From Candidatus Blautia excrementipullorum (lineage in GTDB: Bacteria > Bacillota > Clostridia > Lachnospirales > Lachnospiraceae): a DNA stretch of 64,000 nt. A program made the translations under genes and the position numbers. A model generated the notes under the pieces. That model did no database searches and was not told where the DNA came from. It worked only from the letters and a program-made list of their open reading frames with translations. Of the stretch, positions 25,029 to 34,087 are shown piece by piece; position 1 is the first letter of the stretch, and each line of letters begins with the position of its first letter. The stretch spans positions 1-64,000 of the forward strand of contig DWYN01000058.1 of the NCBI GenBank assembly GCA_019118645.1, given 5' to 3'.

Positions 25029-26100
25029 TACCCGATTCCTCGAACACACTGTCATAATCAAAAGAAAGATAAAAGTCCTCCGTCTTCTGGATTTTCTCCT
25101 GATAGTTTTCCTCGGTCAGAAGACCTTCTCCTTCATATATCCAGTCGATGAGTTTGTCGCTGATTTTGGATCCGTAATGTGTGGGATCCATATAATTGTC
25201 CAGATTTTCTGTTATATCAAAATGATCCGCAAAGGTATAAAGCTTTACATTGTCATAGGGAAGCAGAAGTTCCGCCTGAAGCTTTTCCGCTTCAAAATAG
25301 CGGATCAGATCTCCGTTTCGTTCCGCCTCATCCCAGAAGGCGACACTGTAGGGCGGCGTGTAGAAATAAAACATTGTATCCGGATTTTCTTCCACTGTCC
25401 TCAGCACATTCTCTGTCACGTTATCCGTTACGGTCTCTCTGTCCTCTTCGGAGAACGGCTTCTGCTCTTCGGCTTTTGTTTCCGGTCTCTGATAGGCCTC
25501 CAGCACATGTTCTTTTCCAACGGGATGCTCCCATTCCCAAAAACTGTAATCGTCCATGGAAGTGGTCTTTTTCCCGTCCAGATTGTATTTGATTACAGGC
25601 AGAGTGCTGTCCAGAAAAATTTCTTTGTTGAATACATAGTTGACGTCATTGAAAATATTGTCGTCATAGAGATAATCCGGATAGTCATTGTAATTGCGGA
25701 CTTCTCCGGCCTGAAAAATTTTATTGTAGTCCAGGCAGCGGAAAATGCACTTTGTATCCGGATTTTCTTCCAGGACCTTCCTCACTTCCTGGTCAATGAC
25801 ATAATAGGTTTCCGCCGTATAGGTAACTTTAATAGACTTTGTCCCGAACAGTTTATCAAACTGGGATGCCTTAAAGTTCTGCATCATGGAAGTCCCCACT
25901 ATAGCAGCGTCATAATCATAAGTTTTGATAATCCCGTCATTGAGGTATCTCTCCATTCCGTCAACCAGAGGATATTCCACACCATCCAGGGCCTTATGAA
26001 AATGGAAGAACGGATCCAGCACCACCGTGGCCCCTCCGGCTATAATAAGAGCGGCTGCCGTCCCTCCCAAAACAACTTGTACAAATCTGCGGCTGTTCAT
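25021..26100 (-). CDS. Membrane-anchored SGNH/DltD-like protein, partner of MBOAT acyltransferase
   Basis: 359 residues with one N-terminal membrane helix (about 8-28). The rest is predicted extracytoplasmic. VGTSMMQNF (about 68-76) looks like the Ser-containing block I, and MDPTHYG near 312-318 supplies the Asp/His pair, as in AlgJ/AlgX and DltD-like proteins that pass acyl groups to polysaccharides. Only 8 bases separate it from the MBOAT gene. The polymer it modifies is unknown. RBS TAGGAGG. Confidence 0.8.
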   Translation of the reverse strand: MNSRRFVQVVLGGTAAALIIAGGATVVLDPFFHFHKALDGVEYPLVDGMERYLNDGIIKTYDYDAAIVGTSMMQNFKASQFDKLFGTKSIKVTYTAETYYVIDQEVRKVLEENPDTKCIFRCLDYNKIFQAGEVRNYNDYPDYLYDDNIFNDVNYVFNKEIFLDSTLPVIKYNLDGKKTTSMDDYSFWEWEHPVGKEHVLEAYQRPETKAEEQKPFSEEDRETVTDNVTENVLRTVEENPDTMFYFYTPPYSVAFWDEAERNGDLIRYFEAEKLQAELLLPYDNVKLYTFADHFDITENLDNYMDPTHYGSKISDKLIDWIYEGEGLLTEENYQEKIQKTEDFYLSFDYDSVFEESGNA

Positions 26101-26108
26101 TATTCCTC

Positions 26109-27590
26109 CTAGAAATTAAAGTACAAAAATTCCGATACTCCTGACAGGGACATAATTCCCCAGACAAGGTAAATAATGGCTGTCACCGAGCGCCTTACCG
26201 TAGGCTTAAATTCCAGTTCCTGATTATTTTTAAAGGCAAGACAGATCACCAGCGCCAGCGTCATCAGAAGCAGCGCGTCAAACCCTCTGATCGATGAAAT
26301 GATATCATTAAGTCCCGGAATTTTCTCATAGATAAAGGCAAACTCTGTCAGTTTGAACTGATTCAGCATAGACGCCCTTACATTCAGATTCTGGAATCCC
26401 AGTATCCTTTTAAGCACTGTAACTGCCTGGGATATGGAATCCGCCCGGAAAAAGATCCATGTCACATTTACAAACAAAAAGGTAACTATCCAGCGGAGCA
26501 CCGTATGTATGGAATTCCACTGTTTCTTGAACATCCTGGTCAGCGCATTCGCCACTCCGTGAAGAAATCCCCAGAAAATAAACGTCCAGTTGGCTCCGTG
26601 CCACAGCCCGCTGACAAGAAATACAATAATAATATTGATATATGTGCGGACAGTTCCCCTGCGGCTTCCCCCAAGCGGGAAATATACATAAGTCCTCAGG
26701 AACCGGGTCAGAGTCAGATGCCAGCGATCCCAGAAATCCACCACGGAAAGAGCTTTATACGGCGAATTGAAATTCATGGGTATCTTAATATTAAACATGT
26801 ATCCAAGTCCCGTCGCCATATCGCAGTATCCGCTGAAATCAAAGTAAATCTGAAAAGCATAGGCAAACATCATCAGAATTCCTTCCATGGAAGTAATTCC
26901 CGCCGACACATTTCCATATCCCCAGGTTACGGCCTTGCTGAGCGTGTCTGCTATGATCACCTTCTTTACAAGTCCTGCAGAAAACACATAGATTCCGTGG
27001 GCCATGTTCCTGGATTTCATCTTCCAGTTCTTTTCATCCGCAAACTGAGGCAGCACCTCATTGTGAAGCACGATAGGCCCCGCCACAAGCTGCGGGAAAA
27101 AGGTGACAAACAGAGAATAGTCCAGAATATTATACTCTCTTGTCTGGCCTCTGTAGGAATCGATCACATAGGACACCTGCTGGAAAGTAAAGAAACTGAT
27201 TCCCAGCGGCAGTACAATATGACGAAGATGAAAATCTGTGGAAAACGCCTTGTTCAGGTTGTCCACAAAGAAATCATAATATTTGTAGTAGAAAATCAGG
27301 CCCAGATTAAAAGCCAGTCCTATCGCCAGAAGCACCTTTTTCAGAAGGCGTATTCTGGATTCCGTCATCTGCCATTTTCTCTGAAAGAGCTGGGACAGCA
27401 CATAGTTTACGCAGATGCTGCTCCCCATAATCCACAGATAGCTTGGATTAAAATATCCATAAAACCAGAATGACATCAGCACAAGCTCCAGCTTCGCCAT
27501 CATATGCCATCCCAACCGGTGAAGTCCAAAATATCCAAGCAGTGTCACCGGAAGAAAAAATAAAATAAAAATGTAAGAATTAAAAAGCAT
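26109..27590 (-). CDS. MBOAT-family membrane-bound O-acyltransferase (AlgI/DltB-like)
   Basis: 493-residue integral membrane protein with about 11 hydrophobic segments. The MBOAT His lies in SGLWHGANWTFIFWG (near 320-334) and the preceding conserved FWDRWHLTLTRFLR is present. These proteins transfer acyl groups from the cytosolic side to a surface polymer or to an SGNH partner, which lies immediately downstream here. The gene has a clear promoter at 27626-27654 and heads a likely three-gene operon with the SGNH protein and trmO. Confidence 0.93.
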   Translation of the reverse strand: MLFNSYIFILFFLPVTLLGYFGLHRLGWHMMAKLELVLMSFWFYGYFNPSYLWIMGSSICVNYVLSQLFQRKWQMTESRIRLLKKVLLAIGLAFNLGLIFYYKYYDFFVDNLNKAFSTDFHLRHIVLPLGISFFTFQQVSYVIDSYRGQTREYNILDYSLFVTFFPQLVAGPIVLHNEVLPQFADEKNWKMKSRNMAHGIYVFSAGLVKKVIIADTLSKAVTWGYGNVSAGITSMEGILMMFAYAFQIYFDFSGYCDMATGLGYMFNIKIPMNFNSPYKALSVVDFWDRWHLTLTRFLRTYVYFPLGGSRRGTVRTYINIIIVFLVSGLWHGANWTFIFWGFLHGVANALTRMFKKQWNSIHTVLRWIVTFLFVNVTWIFFRADSISQAVTVLKRILGFQNLNVRASMLNQFKLTEFAFIYEKIPGLNDIISSIRGFDALLLMTLALVICLAFKNNQELEFKPTVRRSVTAIIYLVWGIMSLSGVSEFLYFNF

Positions 27591-27625
27591 TTTTTTACTC
27601 CCTCGCCCATTTTTCCCTGCTTGCC

Positions 27626-27654
27626 ATTATACAAAACCGCCGTTTTGATTGCAA
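27626..27654 (-). promoter_or_regulatory. Promoter of the MBOAT operon
   Basis: -35 TTGCAA (27654-27649), 17-base spacer, -10 TATAAT (27631-27626). The spacer contains the inverted repeat AAAAC-GGC-GGTTTT-like sequence, which may be an operator (weak). Confidence 0.75.
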
Positions 27655-27722
27655 TACTTTTGTAATGATTTGTAAATAAATTTTATATTTTATTTCATTT
27701 TATAGAAAAAAAGTGAATACGC

Positions 27723-27778
27723 AAAAAGAAAAAGCTTCCGCACCTCACTCTCCACACTGGAAAATGAGCTGCAGAAGC
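27723..27778 (-). terminator. Terminator of the Ala/Gly symporter gene
   Basis: 14-position stem GCTTCTGCAGCTCA / TGAGGTGCGGAAGC (one mismatch, one wobble) with a 17-base loop, then TTTTTCTTTTT on the minus strand, 40 bases after the stop codon. Confidence 0.75.
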
Positions 27779-27817
27779 CTTTATACCTGCTATTTGAAAT
27801 TCAGTCCCGCTGTAATG

Positions 27818-29197
27818 TCACCGGTCAAGAACGTCTATTTTTGTATCGTCCTTCGCATCCAGATTGTTAATATACTTCTTCGTCTCCCTCACCACCACAT
27901 TGGAAAGCAGAAGAAGCGCTATCAGGTTTGGAATCGCCATCAGGGCATTGAGAATATCCGCAATGGTCCATACAAGATTCAGAGAAATCACAGGTGCAAT
28001 TGCAGCCACAGCCACATACAGCACTCTGTAAGGAATAAGTCCCGCTTTTCCGGAGAAATATTCCACGCAGCGTTCTCCATAATAGGCCCATCCAAGTACT
28101 GTGGAATAAGCAAAGGAAATGATGCCAACCACCAGAATCACCGGCCCGATCACCGGAATCTGCTGAAAAGCAAGGGTCGTAAGAATTCCTCCGTCAGTGA
28201 TATTTCCCATATCAATGGCGGGATTTTTCATAATGCTTGTCACCAGGACAAGTCCTGTCATCAGACATACCACCACTGTGTCCCAGAAGGTACCGGTACT
28301 GGATACCAGCGCCTGGCGCACCGGATTTCTTGTCTGGGCAGCCGCAGCCGCGATCGGCGCAGAGCCCATACCGGATTCATTGGAAAACAGTCCCCTGGCA
28401 ATCCCATACTGCATGGCTATCATAATTCCCCGTCCTACAAGGCCGCCTGCAGCGGCTCCCGGTGTGAACGCAAGACGGCAGATTGTCTGTACGGCCGGAA
28501 TAATATAATCGAAATTGATTCCAAGGATAATCAGGCATCCAAGCACGTAGAACACTGCCATAAAAGGAACCAGTTTTTCACAGACATTTGCAATGGATTT
28601 GATTCCGCCGAAAATTACAAGAGCTGTAAGCACTGCCACTACAATTCCGACCGCGGCAGGAGGAATGCTCAAGTTTTCTTCGCAGACTGTGGCAATCGCG
28701 TTGACCTGGGTGGCGCATCCGATTCCAAAAGACGCGAAGCCTCCGAAAAACGCAAAAAGAACAGCCAGCCATTTCATATGCAGTCCGCGCTCCAGAGCAT
28801 ACATAGCGCCTCCCTGCATTCTTCCGTCCTTTGTTTTTACCCTATACTTTACTGCGATCAGAGATTCTCCGTATTTTGTAGCAATTCCGAACACTCCCGT
28901 AAGCCAGCACCACAGAACCGCGCCGGGGCCTCCAAGGGCAACTGCCGTACCCACGCCTATGATATTTCCGGTTCCTATTGTGGAAGCCAGCGCAGTCGTC
29001 AGCGCGCCAAACTGGCTGACCTCGCCTTCCGCGTCAGGGTCCTTCGTCACTGACAGGCGGATTCCCGTAAAAATCTTTCTCTGGATGAACCCTGTCCGGA
29101 TCGTCATAAAAATATGCGTTCCCAAGAGCAGAAGGATCATCCACCAGCCCCACACCCATTGGTCGATCTGGTTGATCAAATTGGTAATTGTTTCCAT
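27818..29197 (-). CDS. Alanine/glycine:cation symporter (AGCS family)
   Basis: 459-residue sodium- or proton-coupled amino acid carrier with about 10-11 membrane helices. The family signature FGALTTALASTIGTGNIIGV (about 69-88) is present, as is GLFSNESGMGSAPIAAA near 300. The start was set at ATG 29197, which has GGGAGGGAA upstream and begins METITNLINQ, typical of AGCS. A 180-base leader precedes it. Substrate (Ala, Gly or Ser) cannot be fixed from sequence. Confidence 0.92.
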   Translation of the reverse strand: METITNLINQIDQWVWGWWMILLLLGTHIFMTIRTGFIQRKIFTGIRLSVTKDPDAEGEVSQFGALTTALASTIGTGNIIGVGTAVALGGPGAVLWCWLTGVFGIATKYGESLIAVKYRVKTKDGRMQGGAMYALERGLHMKWLAVLFAFFGGFASFGIGCATQVNAIATVCEENLSIPPAAVGIVVAVLTALVIFGGIKSIANVCEKLVPFMAVFYVLGCLIILGINFDYIIPAVQTICRLAFTPGAAAGGLVGRGIMIAMQYGIARGLFSNESGMGSAPIAAAAAQTRNPVRQALVSSTGTFWDTVVVCLMTGLVLVTSIMKNPAIDMGNITDGGILTTLAFQQIPVIGPVILVVGIISFAYSTVLGWAYYGERCVEYFSGKAGLIPYRVLYVAVAAIAPVISLNLVWTIADILNALMAIPNLIALLLLSNVVVRETKKYINNLDAKDDTKIDVLDR

Positions 29198-29379
29198 TAT
29201 TCTTTCCCTCCCGTGCTGTCCGATACTTGTCAAAATGATTGCACACGCAGATACGCCGCACCACCGCGGTAAAAACACCGGCAGTATAAAGAGACGGCTG
29301 TAAAGTATACATAAAGGGCATACACCCGCCTGAACGTTGTACACCCTTGTACTCACTTATCTCAAATATCAGTTTTAAC
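29198..29379 (-). other. Long 5' leader of the symporter gene
   Basis: About 180 transcribed bases between a strong promoter and the symporter start. It contains GC-rich segments able to pair (GGGTGTATGCCC; GCCG...CGGC around 29260-29310). I looked for glycine-riboswitch and T-box cores and did not find them. Part of it is open in the symporter frame, but no RBS supports translation there. Confidence 0.4.
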
Positions 29380-29385
29380 GAAAAC

Positions 29386-29414
29386 ATTATATCGAATATT
29401 GCCAGGCAATGCAA
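29386..29414 (-). promoter_or_regulatory. Promoter of the Ala/Gly symporter gene
   Basis: -35 TTGCAT (29414-29409), 17-base spacer, -10 TATAAT (29391-29386). The spacer contains the dyad TTGCCTGGCAA partly overlapping the -35. Confidence 0.8.
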
Positions 29415-29491
29415 TACTTTATTGCGTTTTTACTGCACTTTGCTGAAGTTTTTCGGCAGATTCCCTCTTACTCCCGTTAAAAGCAATCATT

Positions 29492-30358
29492 TTATTTCTG
29501 CATGCCTGCATCTTTTGCCGCATCCAGCCATACTTTCAATTCCTTTATACATCTCCGGGCGTCATTTTTTCCAATATCATACACTCTCTGTATCTCATCA
29601 AGGTCGCGCTCCATGCGGCCGATTGTAAGTTTTTCGCTGGGCCGGATTACAAAAACCTCCCCTGTTTTTTCCATCTCACGAATGTCCTTCAGGGTTTGAT
29701 TATATACCCGATGCCGGTTTTTCAGCGTTTCTGCAAAAAGAGGATAACGACGGTATCTCAGTTCCGCCATCCGTGCGTTCTGAGGCTTCTTTTCGTAGCC
29801 GTCTTCTCTTGTGAGAACCACTACGTTTCTCTCATAACCCATTTTCCGGAACTGTTTTACCGGGATGCTGTCTGCACAGCCGCCGTCCAGAAGCTTTTTT
29901 CCGTCATAAGTAACAATTTTCGATACATAAGGCATGGAGGCGGAAGCTCTCATAGCATCAATCTGTCCCATCATATCTGTAACTTTGATATATTCCGCCT
30001 TTCCCGTTTTCAGATTGGTGCAGGTAACATAAAAATCTGTATCGGATTTTGCAAACGCTTCATAATCAAAGGGATCCAGGCGCTCCGGAATATCATGATA
30101 GCAAAATTTTTCTCCCACGATTTCTCCGGTGCGCAGAAGATTCCAGAAACCCATAAAGTGCTTGTCATTCCGGTATTTTTTATAATACCGGATGCTTCTG
30201 CCCTTCTGATTCGATACGAAGGAGCACCCGTGAAGAGCTCCCGCCGAAACGCCGATCACACCGTCAAAATGCAGACTGTTCTCCATAAATACGTCCAGCA
30301 CTCCGGCCGTATAAATGCCGCGCATGGCTCCGCCTTCCAAAACCAACCCTGTCCTCAT
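29492..30358 (-). CDS. Patatin-like phospholipase
   Basis: 288-residue cytosolic serine acyl hydrolase of the patatin/RssA group. The oxyanion loop LEGGAMRG (7-14), nucleophile elbow GVSAG (36-40, Ser38) and catalytic DGG (158-160) are all present. The start was set at ATG 30358, right before MRTGLVLEGG; upstream codons lack conservation. It lies 7 bases after larC, so it is probably cotranscribed with larB-larC. The physiological substrate is unknown. Confidence 0.92.
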   Translation of the reverse strand: MRTGLVLEGGAMRGIYTAGVLDVFMENSLHFDGVIGVSAGALHGCSFVSNQKGRSIRYYKKYRNDKHFMGFWNLLRTGEIVGEKFCYHDIPERLDPFDYEAFAKSDTDFYVTCTNLKTGKAEYIKVTDMMGQIDAMRASASMPYVSKIVTYDGKKLLDGGCADSIPVKQFRKMGYERNVVVLTREDGYEKKPQNARMAELRYRRYPLFAETLKNRHRVYNQTLKDIREMEKTGEVFVIRPSEKLTIGRMERDLDEIQRVYDIGKNDARRCIKELKVWLDAAKDAGMQK

Positions 30359-30365
30359 ATAAATC

Positions 30366-31685
30366 TCACCTTTCTCTGTCCCAACTGTTCTGAATCTGTC
30401 TGTATGCCTCCTGGTAGCTGATTCCATTATCTGCCGCAATGGCTGCCGCACTTTCATACTCCGGATAGCAGACCGTTCGCCCGTCCGGAAGCGTGCAGAT
30501 TTTTACTGCCGCAGAGCCCAAGGGCGTCCGGATATTCTCTGTCTTTCTTTTTAAAATTGTGCGCTCCATAGCGATCCGCCGGATGCCGATGGTCGTTGTC
30601 TCCTCAAAAATAATCTTTTCCATCTGCCGGATGTCCTCCGCCCTGCAGATTACCGTCAGCTCATAGGCCGGCCGGTTTTTCTTCATATATATCGGAGTAT
30701 AGTGCACTTCTCTGGCGCCTGAGCGAAAAAGTTTTTCCGCTGCAAGTCCCATTGTCTCTCCGGAACAGTCGTCAATGTCCGTCTCCAGGCGATAAATTTC
30801 ATCCTGCTCTGTCCGGCCGGAAACATTTTCTGTCCGAATCAGCATTGCGCGCAGGAATCCCGGACAGTCGTACTGCCGCTTTCCTGCTCCCAGGCCAATT
30901 TTTTCTATCACAAAGTTTTCCGGAAGCTGATCAGAAGTACGGACCGCAGCCGCAATAGCCGCTCCGGTAGGCGTTACCAGCTCTCCCTCCACCTCCGTAA
31001 TCTTCAGTCTCAGGCCATTCTGCTCCGCAATATTGGCCACTGCAGGTACCGGCACAGGAAGCACCCCGTGCTGGCAGCGGACACTTCCCGTACCCTCCCG
31101 GAGTTCCGGAACAATCACCTCGGCGATGTCAAGATTGTCCAGACATACAGCCGCAGCCGCAATGTCCACAATGGAATCCACTGCCCCCACTTCGTGAAAA
31201 TGCACCTGTTCCACAGGCACGCCATGTGCCTTGGCCTCCGCTTTTGCCAGAATCTCAAAAACAGTCAGGGCGATCGTTTTCGCTTTCTCTGTCATGGCTG
31301 AAGAGAGAATAATTTCCCGAATCTCCTTCATCCCTCTGTGTTCATGGCGGCCGTGATGGCCTTCCCCATGCGGATGCCCGCCTTCATGAGAATGTTCCGG
31401 ACCGTGATGGCCATGTGTTTCCTCATGAGAGTGCCGGCTGTGTCCGTGCAGATATTCCATGTCATGATCATGGTTTTCGTGGGCTTCATCCAAAATCACC
31501 GCAAAATCGCAGGTATCCAGGCCCGATTTTTTCACCCTGGTAATCTCTGTACGAAATCCGCTTACTTTAAGACTTCCAAGCGCCGTCTCCAGCACTTTCC
31601 GGTCAGCTCCCAGATCCAGAAGAGCCGCCACGGTCATATCTCCGCTTATGCCGGAATAACATTCCAGATATAAAGTTTTTCCCAT
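30366..31685 (-). CDS. larC: Nickel insertion protein LarC (nickel-pincer cofactor biosynthesis)
   Basis: CTP-dependent nickel-inserting cyclometallase of the nickel-pincer nucleotide cofactor pathway. LECYSGISGDM (about 7-17) opens the protein; a His/Glu-rich metal-binding stretch (about 72-118, more than a dozen His) follows; the C-terminal LarC2-like half has DDCSGE and MKKNRPAYELTVI. In Lactobacillus plantarum the two halves need a programmed frameshift; here one 439-residue frame encodes both. It follows larB by 11 bases. Confidence 0.94.
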   Translation of the reverse strand: MGKTLYLECYSGISGDMTVAALLDLGADRKVLETALGSLKVSGFRTEITRVKKSGLDTCDFAVILDEAHENHDHDMEYLHGHSRHSHEETHGHHGPEHSHEGGHPHGEGHHGRHEHRGMKEIREIILSSAMTEKAKTIALTVFEILAKAEAKAHGVPVEQVHFHEVGAVDSIVDIAAAAVCLDNLDIAEVIVPELREGTGSVRCQHGVLPVPVPAVANIAEQNGLRLKITEVEGELVTPTGAAIAAAVRTSDQLPENFVIEKIGLGAGKRQYDCPGFLRAMLIRTENVSGRTEQDEIYRLETDIDDCSGETMGLAAEKLFRSGAREVHYTPIYMKKNRPAYELTVICRAEDIRQMEKIIFEETTTIGIRRIAMERTILKRKTENIRTPLGSAAVKICTLPDGRTVCYPEYESAAAIAADNGISYQEAYRQIQNSWDRER

Positions 31686-31696
31686 TGTATCCTCCG

Positions 31697-32455
31697 CTAT
31701 TTTTCCTGTTCCCGGATGCCAAGTCTGTTGATCTGCGTCGCAATATACCCGGCTCCGTATCCATTGTCAATATTTACCACTGCGATCCCGTTGGCACAGG
31801 AATTGATCATTGTCAGAAGAGCGGACAAACCGTTCATGCTTGCCCCGTATCCTACAGAAGTAGGCACTGCGATTACAGGCTTATCCACCAGACCTCCCAG
31901 CACACTGGCCAGAGCTCCTTCCATGCCGGCCACCGCAATCACGCAGTTGGCATCCTGAATGGTGTCCAGCCTGGACAGAAGCCGGTGAATCCCGCTCACT
32001 CCAATGTCATAAATACGCTCCACCCGGGATCCGAAATACTCCGCTGTCTGTGCCGCTTCCTCCGCCACGGAAATATCCGCCGTACCTGCGGTGCAGACCG
32101 CAATCTTCCCCTTCAGCTCCTTGTTCTTCTTTTCAATCTTAATAATATGAGAGAGCTCATCGTATTCCACCCCCGGAAGAAGATCTTTTACCAGTTCATA
32201 CTGATGCTGCGAAGCTCTTGTTCCCAGCACTTCCCCGTTATCTTCATACAGTCTCTGAAAGATGCGGACAAAATGCTCATCGGCCTTTCTGCTGCAGAAA
32301 ATCACTTCCGGAAAGCCGCTGCGGATTTCCCTGTGGGAATCCAGCTTCGCATACTCTCCCATTTCTTCAAAAGGTCCCTTTCGGAAATAATGCTCCGCCT
32401 CCTCCAGGCTGATTTCATTGTTTTTAAATCTGGTCAGAATTTCCCTTGTTTCCAT
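31697..32455 (-). CDS. larB: LarB, pyridinium-3,5-biscarboxylic acid mononucleotide synthase
   Basis: First enzyme of nickel-pincer cofactor synthesis: carboxylates and hydrolyses nicotinic acid adenine dinucleotide. The C-terminal half is PurE-like, with TAGTADISVAEEAA, the conserved AGMEGALASVLGGLVDKPVIAVPTS segment and GYGAS. The start ATG 32455 has AGGAGAGGT upstream, giving 252 residues, normal for the family. larE and larA are not in this window. Confidence 0.95.
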   Translation of the reverse strand: METREILTRFKNNEISLEEAEHYFRKGPFEEMGEYAKLDSHREIRSGFPEVIFCSRKADEHFVRIFQRLYEDNGEVLGTRASQHQYELVKDLLPGVEYDELSHIIKIEKKNKELKGKIAVCTAGTADISVAEEAAQTAEYFGSRVERIYDIGVSGIHRLLSRLDTIQDANCVIAVAGMEGALASVLGGLVDKPVIAVPTSVGYGASMNGLSALLTMINSCANGIAVVNIDNGYGAGYIATQINRLGIREQEK

Positions 32456-32545
32456 TATATACCTCTCCTTGAAAAAAGAAAGGAGTCTGCCGTCCATATG
32501 CTTCCTGCATACTTTCTGCATTCTCCTTCCAGTAATTTCCCTCGT

Positions 32546-33157
32546 TTACATGCGGTACAGAATCATACCGCCTTTTCTTTCATAACCGGTATCCCACAGT
32601 TCCTCCAGGGACAGCCATTTGCTTTCTCCATATGTAACAGCCTTAACCTGAAAGCCTTCTTCTGTCTCTCGGTATCCTGTCAGCATAAACCAGTGCCAGA
32701 CATAATCATCCAGCTTCAGGTTCTTATGTTTCAGAAGAAGATAAGGAATCGGACATGACTTGTCAATCTGTCCGCGGATCGCATCCGCGGCTTCCTGCCA
32801 GGTATGCTCTCCGTGAAAAGGCTTCATCTCAAGCTGCGTATCTCCCACATCGTGAAGATATCCCTCAAAGCCTTCCATAAACATTTCCAGAGTGTCAATC
32901 CCATTTGGTCTCGGACAAAGATAAGGTTTCATCTGATAAGCGAACCTGATATATTCGTCCTTGTCAATTTCCTTTGTCTCATAAGGATAGAGATCGGTCT
33001 TTCCCGCCTGACGCGCAAAATAAATACAGCTCTCACAGGCTGCCACTGCGCCGCATCCTCCGTCTCTCATAGAAGATTCCGGAAACCAGTCCTGATTTCC
33101 GCCATACGATCCATCTACCTGAAAATAATTCAGCTCGTTTTTCTGCATTCTTTCCAA
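32546..33157 (-). CDS. Hypothetical protein with C39/papain-like cysteine peptidase features
   Basis: About 200 residues, function unknown. GGCGAVAACE (about 33-42) resembles the nucleophile-Cys helix of C39-type peptidases, and WHWFMLTGY (about 155-163) could give the His; a following VTYGESKW might hold the third residue. It has no signal peptide, so it would be cytosolic. The start is uncertain: TTG at 33157 has GGGAG at proper spacing, ATG at 33148 does not. It precedes larB by 90 bases and has a dyad-bearing promoter region. Confidence 0.6.
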   Translation of the reverse strand: MERMQKNELNYFQVDGSYGGNQDWFPESSMRDGGCGAVAACESCIYFARQAGKTDLYPYETKEIDKDEYIRFAYQMKPYLCPRPNGIDTLEMFMEGFEGYLHDVGDTQLEMKPFHGEHTWQEAADAIRGQIDKSCPIPYLLLKHKNLKLDDYVWHWFMLTGYRETEEGFQVKAVTYGESKWLSLEELWDTGYERKGGMILYRM

Positions 33158-33204
33158 GTTCTCTCCCGTCCCTCTCTAATTAAAATTCCTCATAATGGTG
33201 CAAA

Positions 33205-33233
33205 TGCGCATGAAATGCGCAGAATTTACTATA
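33205..33233 (-). promoter_or_regulatory. Promoter with TGCGCA dyad
   Basis: -10 TATAGT (33233-33228) without a good -35, followed around the start site by TGCGCA-TTTCA-TGCGCA (33205-33221), a symmetric double motif that could be an operator for the peptidase-like gene and possibly larBC. Confidence 0.45.
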
Positions 33234-33284
33234 ACACATTTCCTCTGGAAATAAAATACTGTTTTTCAAAATATTTTAAGAAAT

Positions 33285-34073
33285 TTATGCCTCTTTTATT
33301 TTCAGATTTTTCTCAGAAGTTTCTTTTTCCGTCTGTTCCTCCAGAACGGAAAGAATCTCCCGTTTATAGTCCAGAAAGGCTCCGGTCAAATTGAAATCCT
33401 TTCTTCTCGGCTTTGGCTCGCGGATGACAATCTCCCTGGTGATTTCTCCCGGCCGCCCTGTCAGCAGACAGATTCTGTCGGAGAGAAGTATCGCTTCATC
33501 AATATCATGCGTGATAAAAAGCGTAGACAGCTTAATCTTTTCCATGATATTCAGGTACCAGGCGTGCATGCTGCTTTTTGTGATTGTATCGAGGGCGGAA
33601 AACGGCTCGTCCAGAAGCGCCACATTCCGGGAAAACATGTAAGTCCTCATCAGGGCCGCCCGCTGCCGCATTCCCCCCGAAAGCTGACGGGGATACTGTT
33701 TCTGTGTTCCTTCAAGGCCGAACTCCTCAAAGTAAGGCGCCACCTGGATTCTGGCCTCTTTTTTCTTCATTCCTCTGATCAGAAGCGGGAGAGCCACATT
33801 ATCCTCAATCGTCCGGTAGGGAAGAAGCAGATCCTTCTGCAGCATATAGCTGATCTTACCCGGTGTTCCGGTAATGTCCCTGCCGTCCAGAAGCACCTGT
33901 CCCTCATCCGGCTCTGTCAGTCCGGAAATCACATTGAACAAAGTTGTTTTTCCTCCCCCGCTGACACCCAGGATACTGACCAGCTCTCCCTGATGCAGAG
34001 TCAGATTTATATTCTGTATAATCTTTTTCCCGTCAAAGGATTTGCTTACATTTTTTACTGTCAGTTCCGACAT
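33285..34073 (-). CDS. thiZ: ABC transporter ATPase, HMP/thiamine-precursor uptake (ThiZ-like)
   Basis: 262-residue ATP-binding subunit. Walker A GVSGGGKTT (about 37-45), Q-loop, signature LSGGMRQRAAL near 135 and Walker B ALLDEPFSALD near 155 are seen. Its closest look is to nitrate/taurine/HMP-type ATPases. It is the last gene of the TPP-riboswitch operon, which identifies the transporter as one for a thiamine precursor rather than sulfonates. Confidence 0.92.
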   Translation of the reverse strand: MSELTVKNVSKSFDGKKIIQNINLTLHQGELVSILGVSGGGKTTLFNVISGLTEPDEGQVLLDGRDITGTPGKISYMLQKDLLLPYRTIEDNVALPLLIRGMKKKEARIQVAPYFEEFGLEGTQKQYPRQLSGGMRQRAALMRTYMFSRNVALLDEPFSALDTITKSSMHAWYLNIMEKIKLSTLFITHDIDEAILLSDRICLLTGRPGEITREIVIREPKPRRKDFNLTGAFLDYKREILSVLEEQTEKETSEKNLKIKEA

Positions 34074-34087
34074 ATTCCGCTTCCTTC

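Noticed and set aside
29198..29379. Glycine riboswitch before the Ala/Gly symporter
   Set aside because: The conserved aptamer core segments were not found.
29034..29414. 126-codon minus-strand frame overlapping the symporter start and leader
   Set aside because: It is in a different frame from the symporter and continues into its coding region without RBS or homology.
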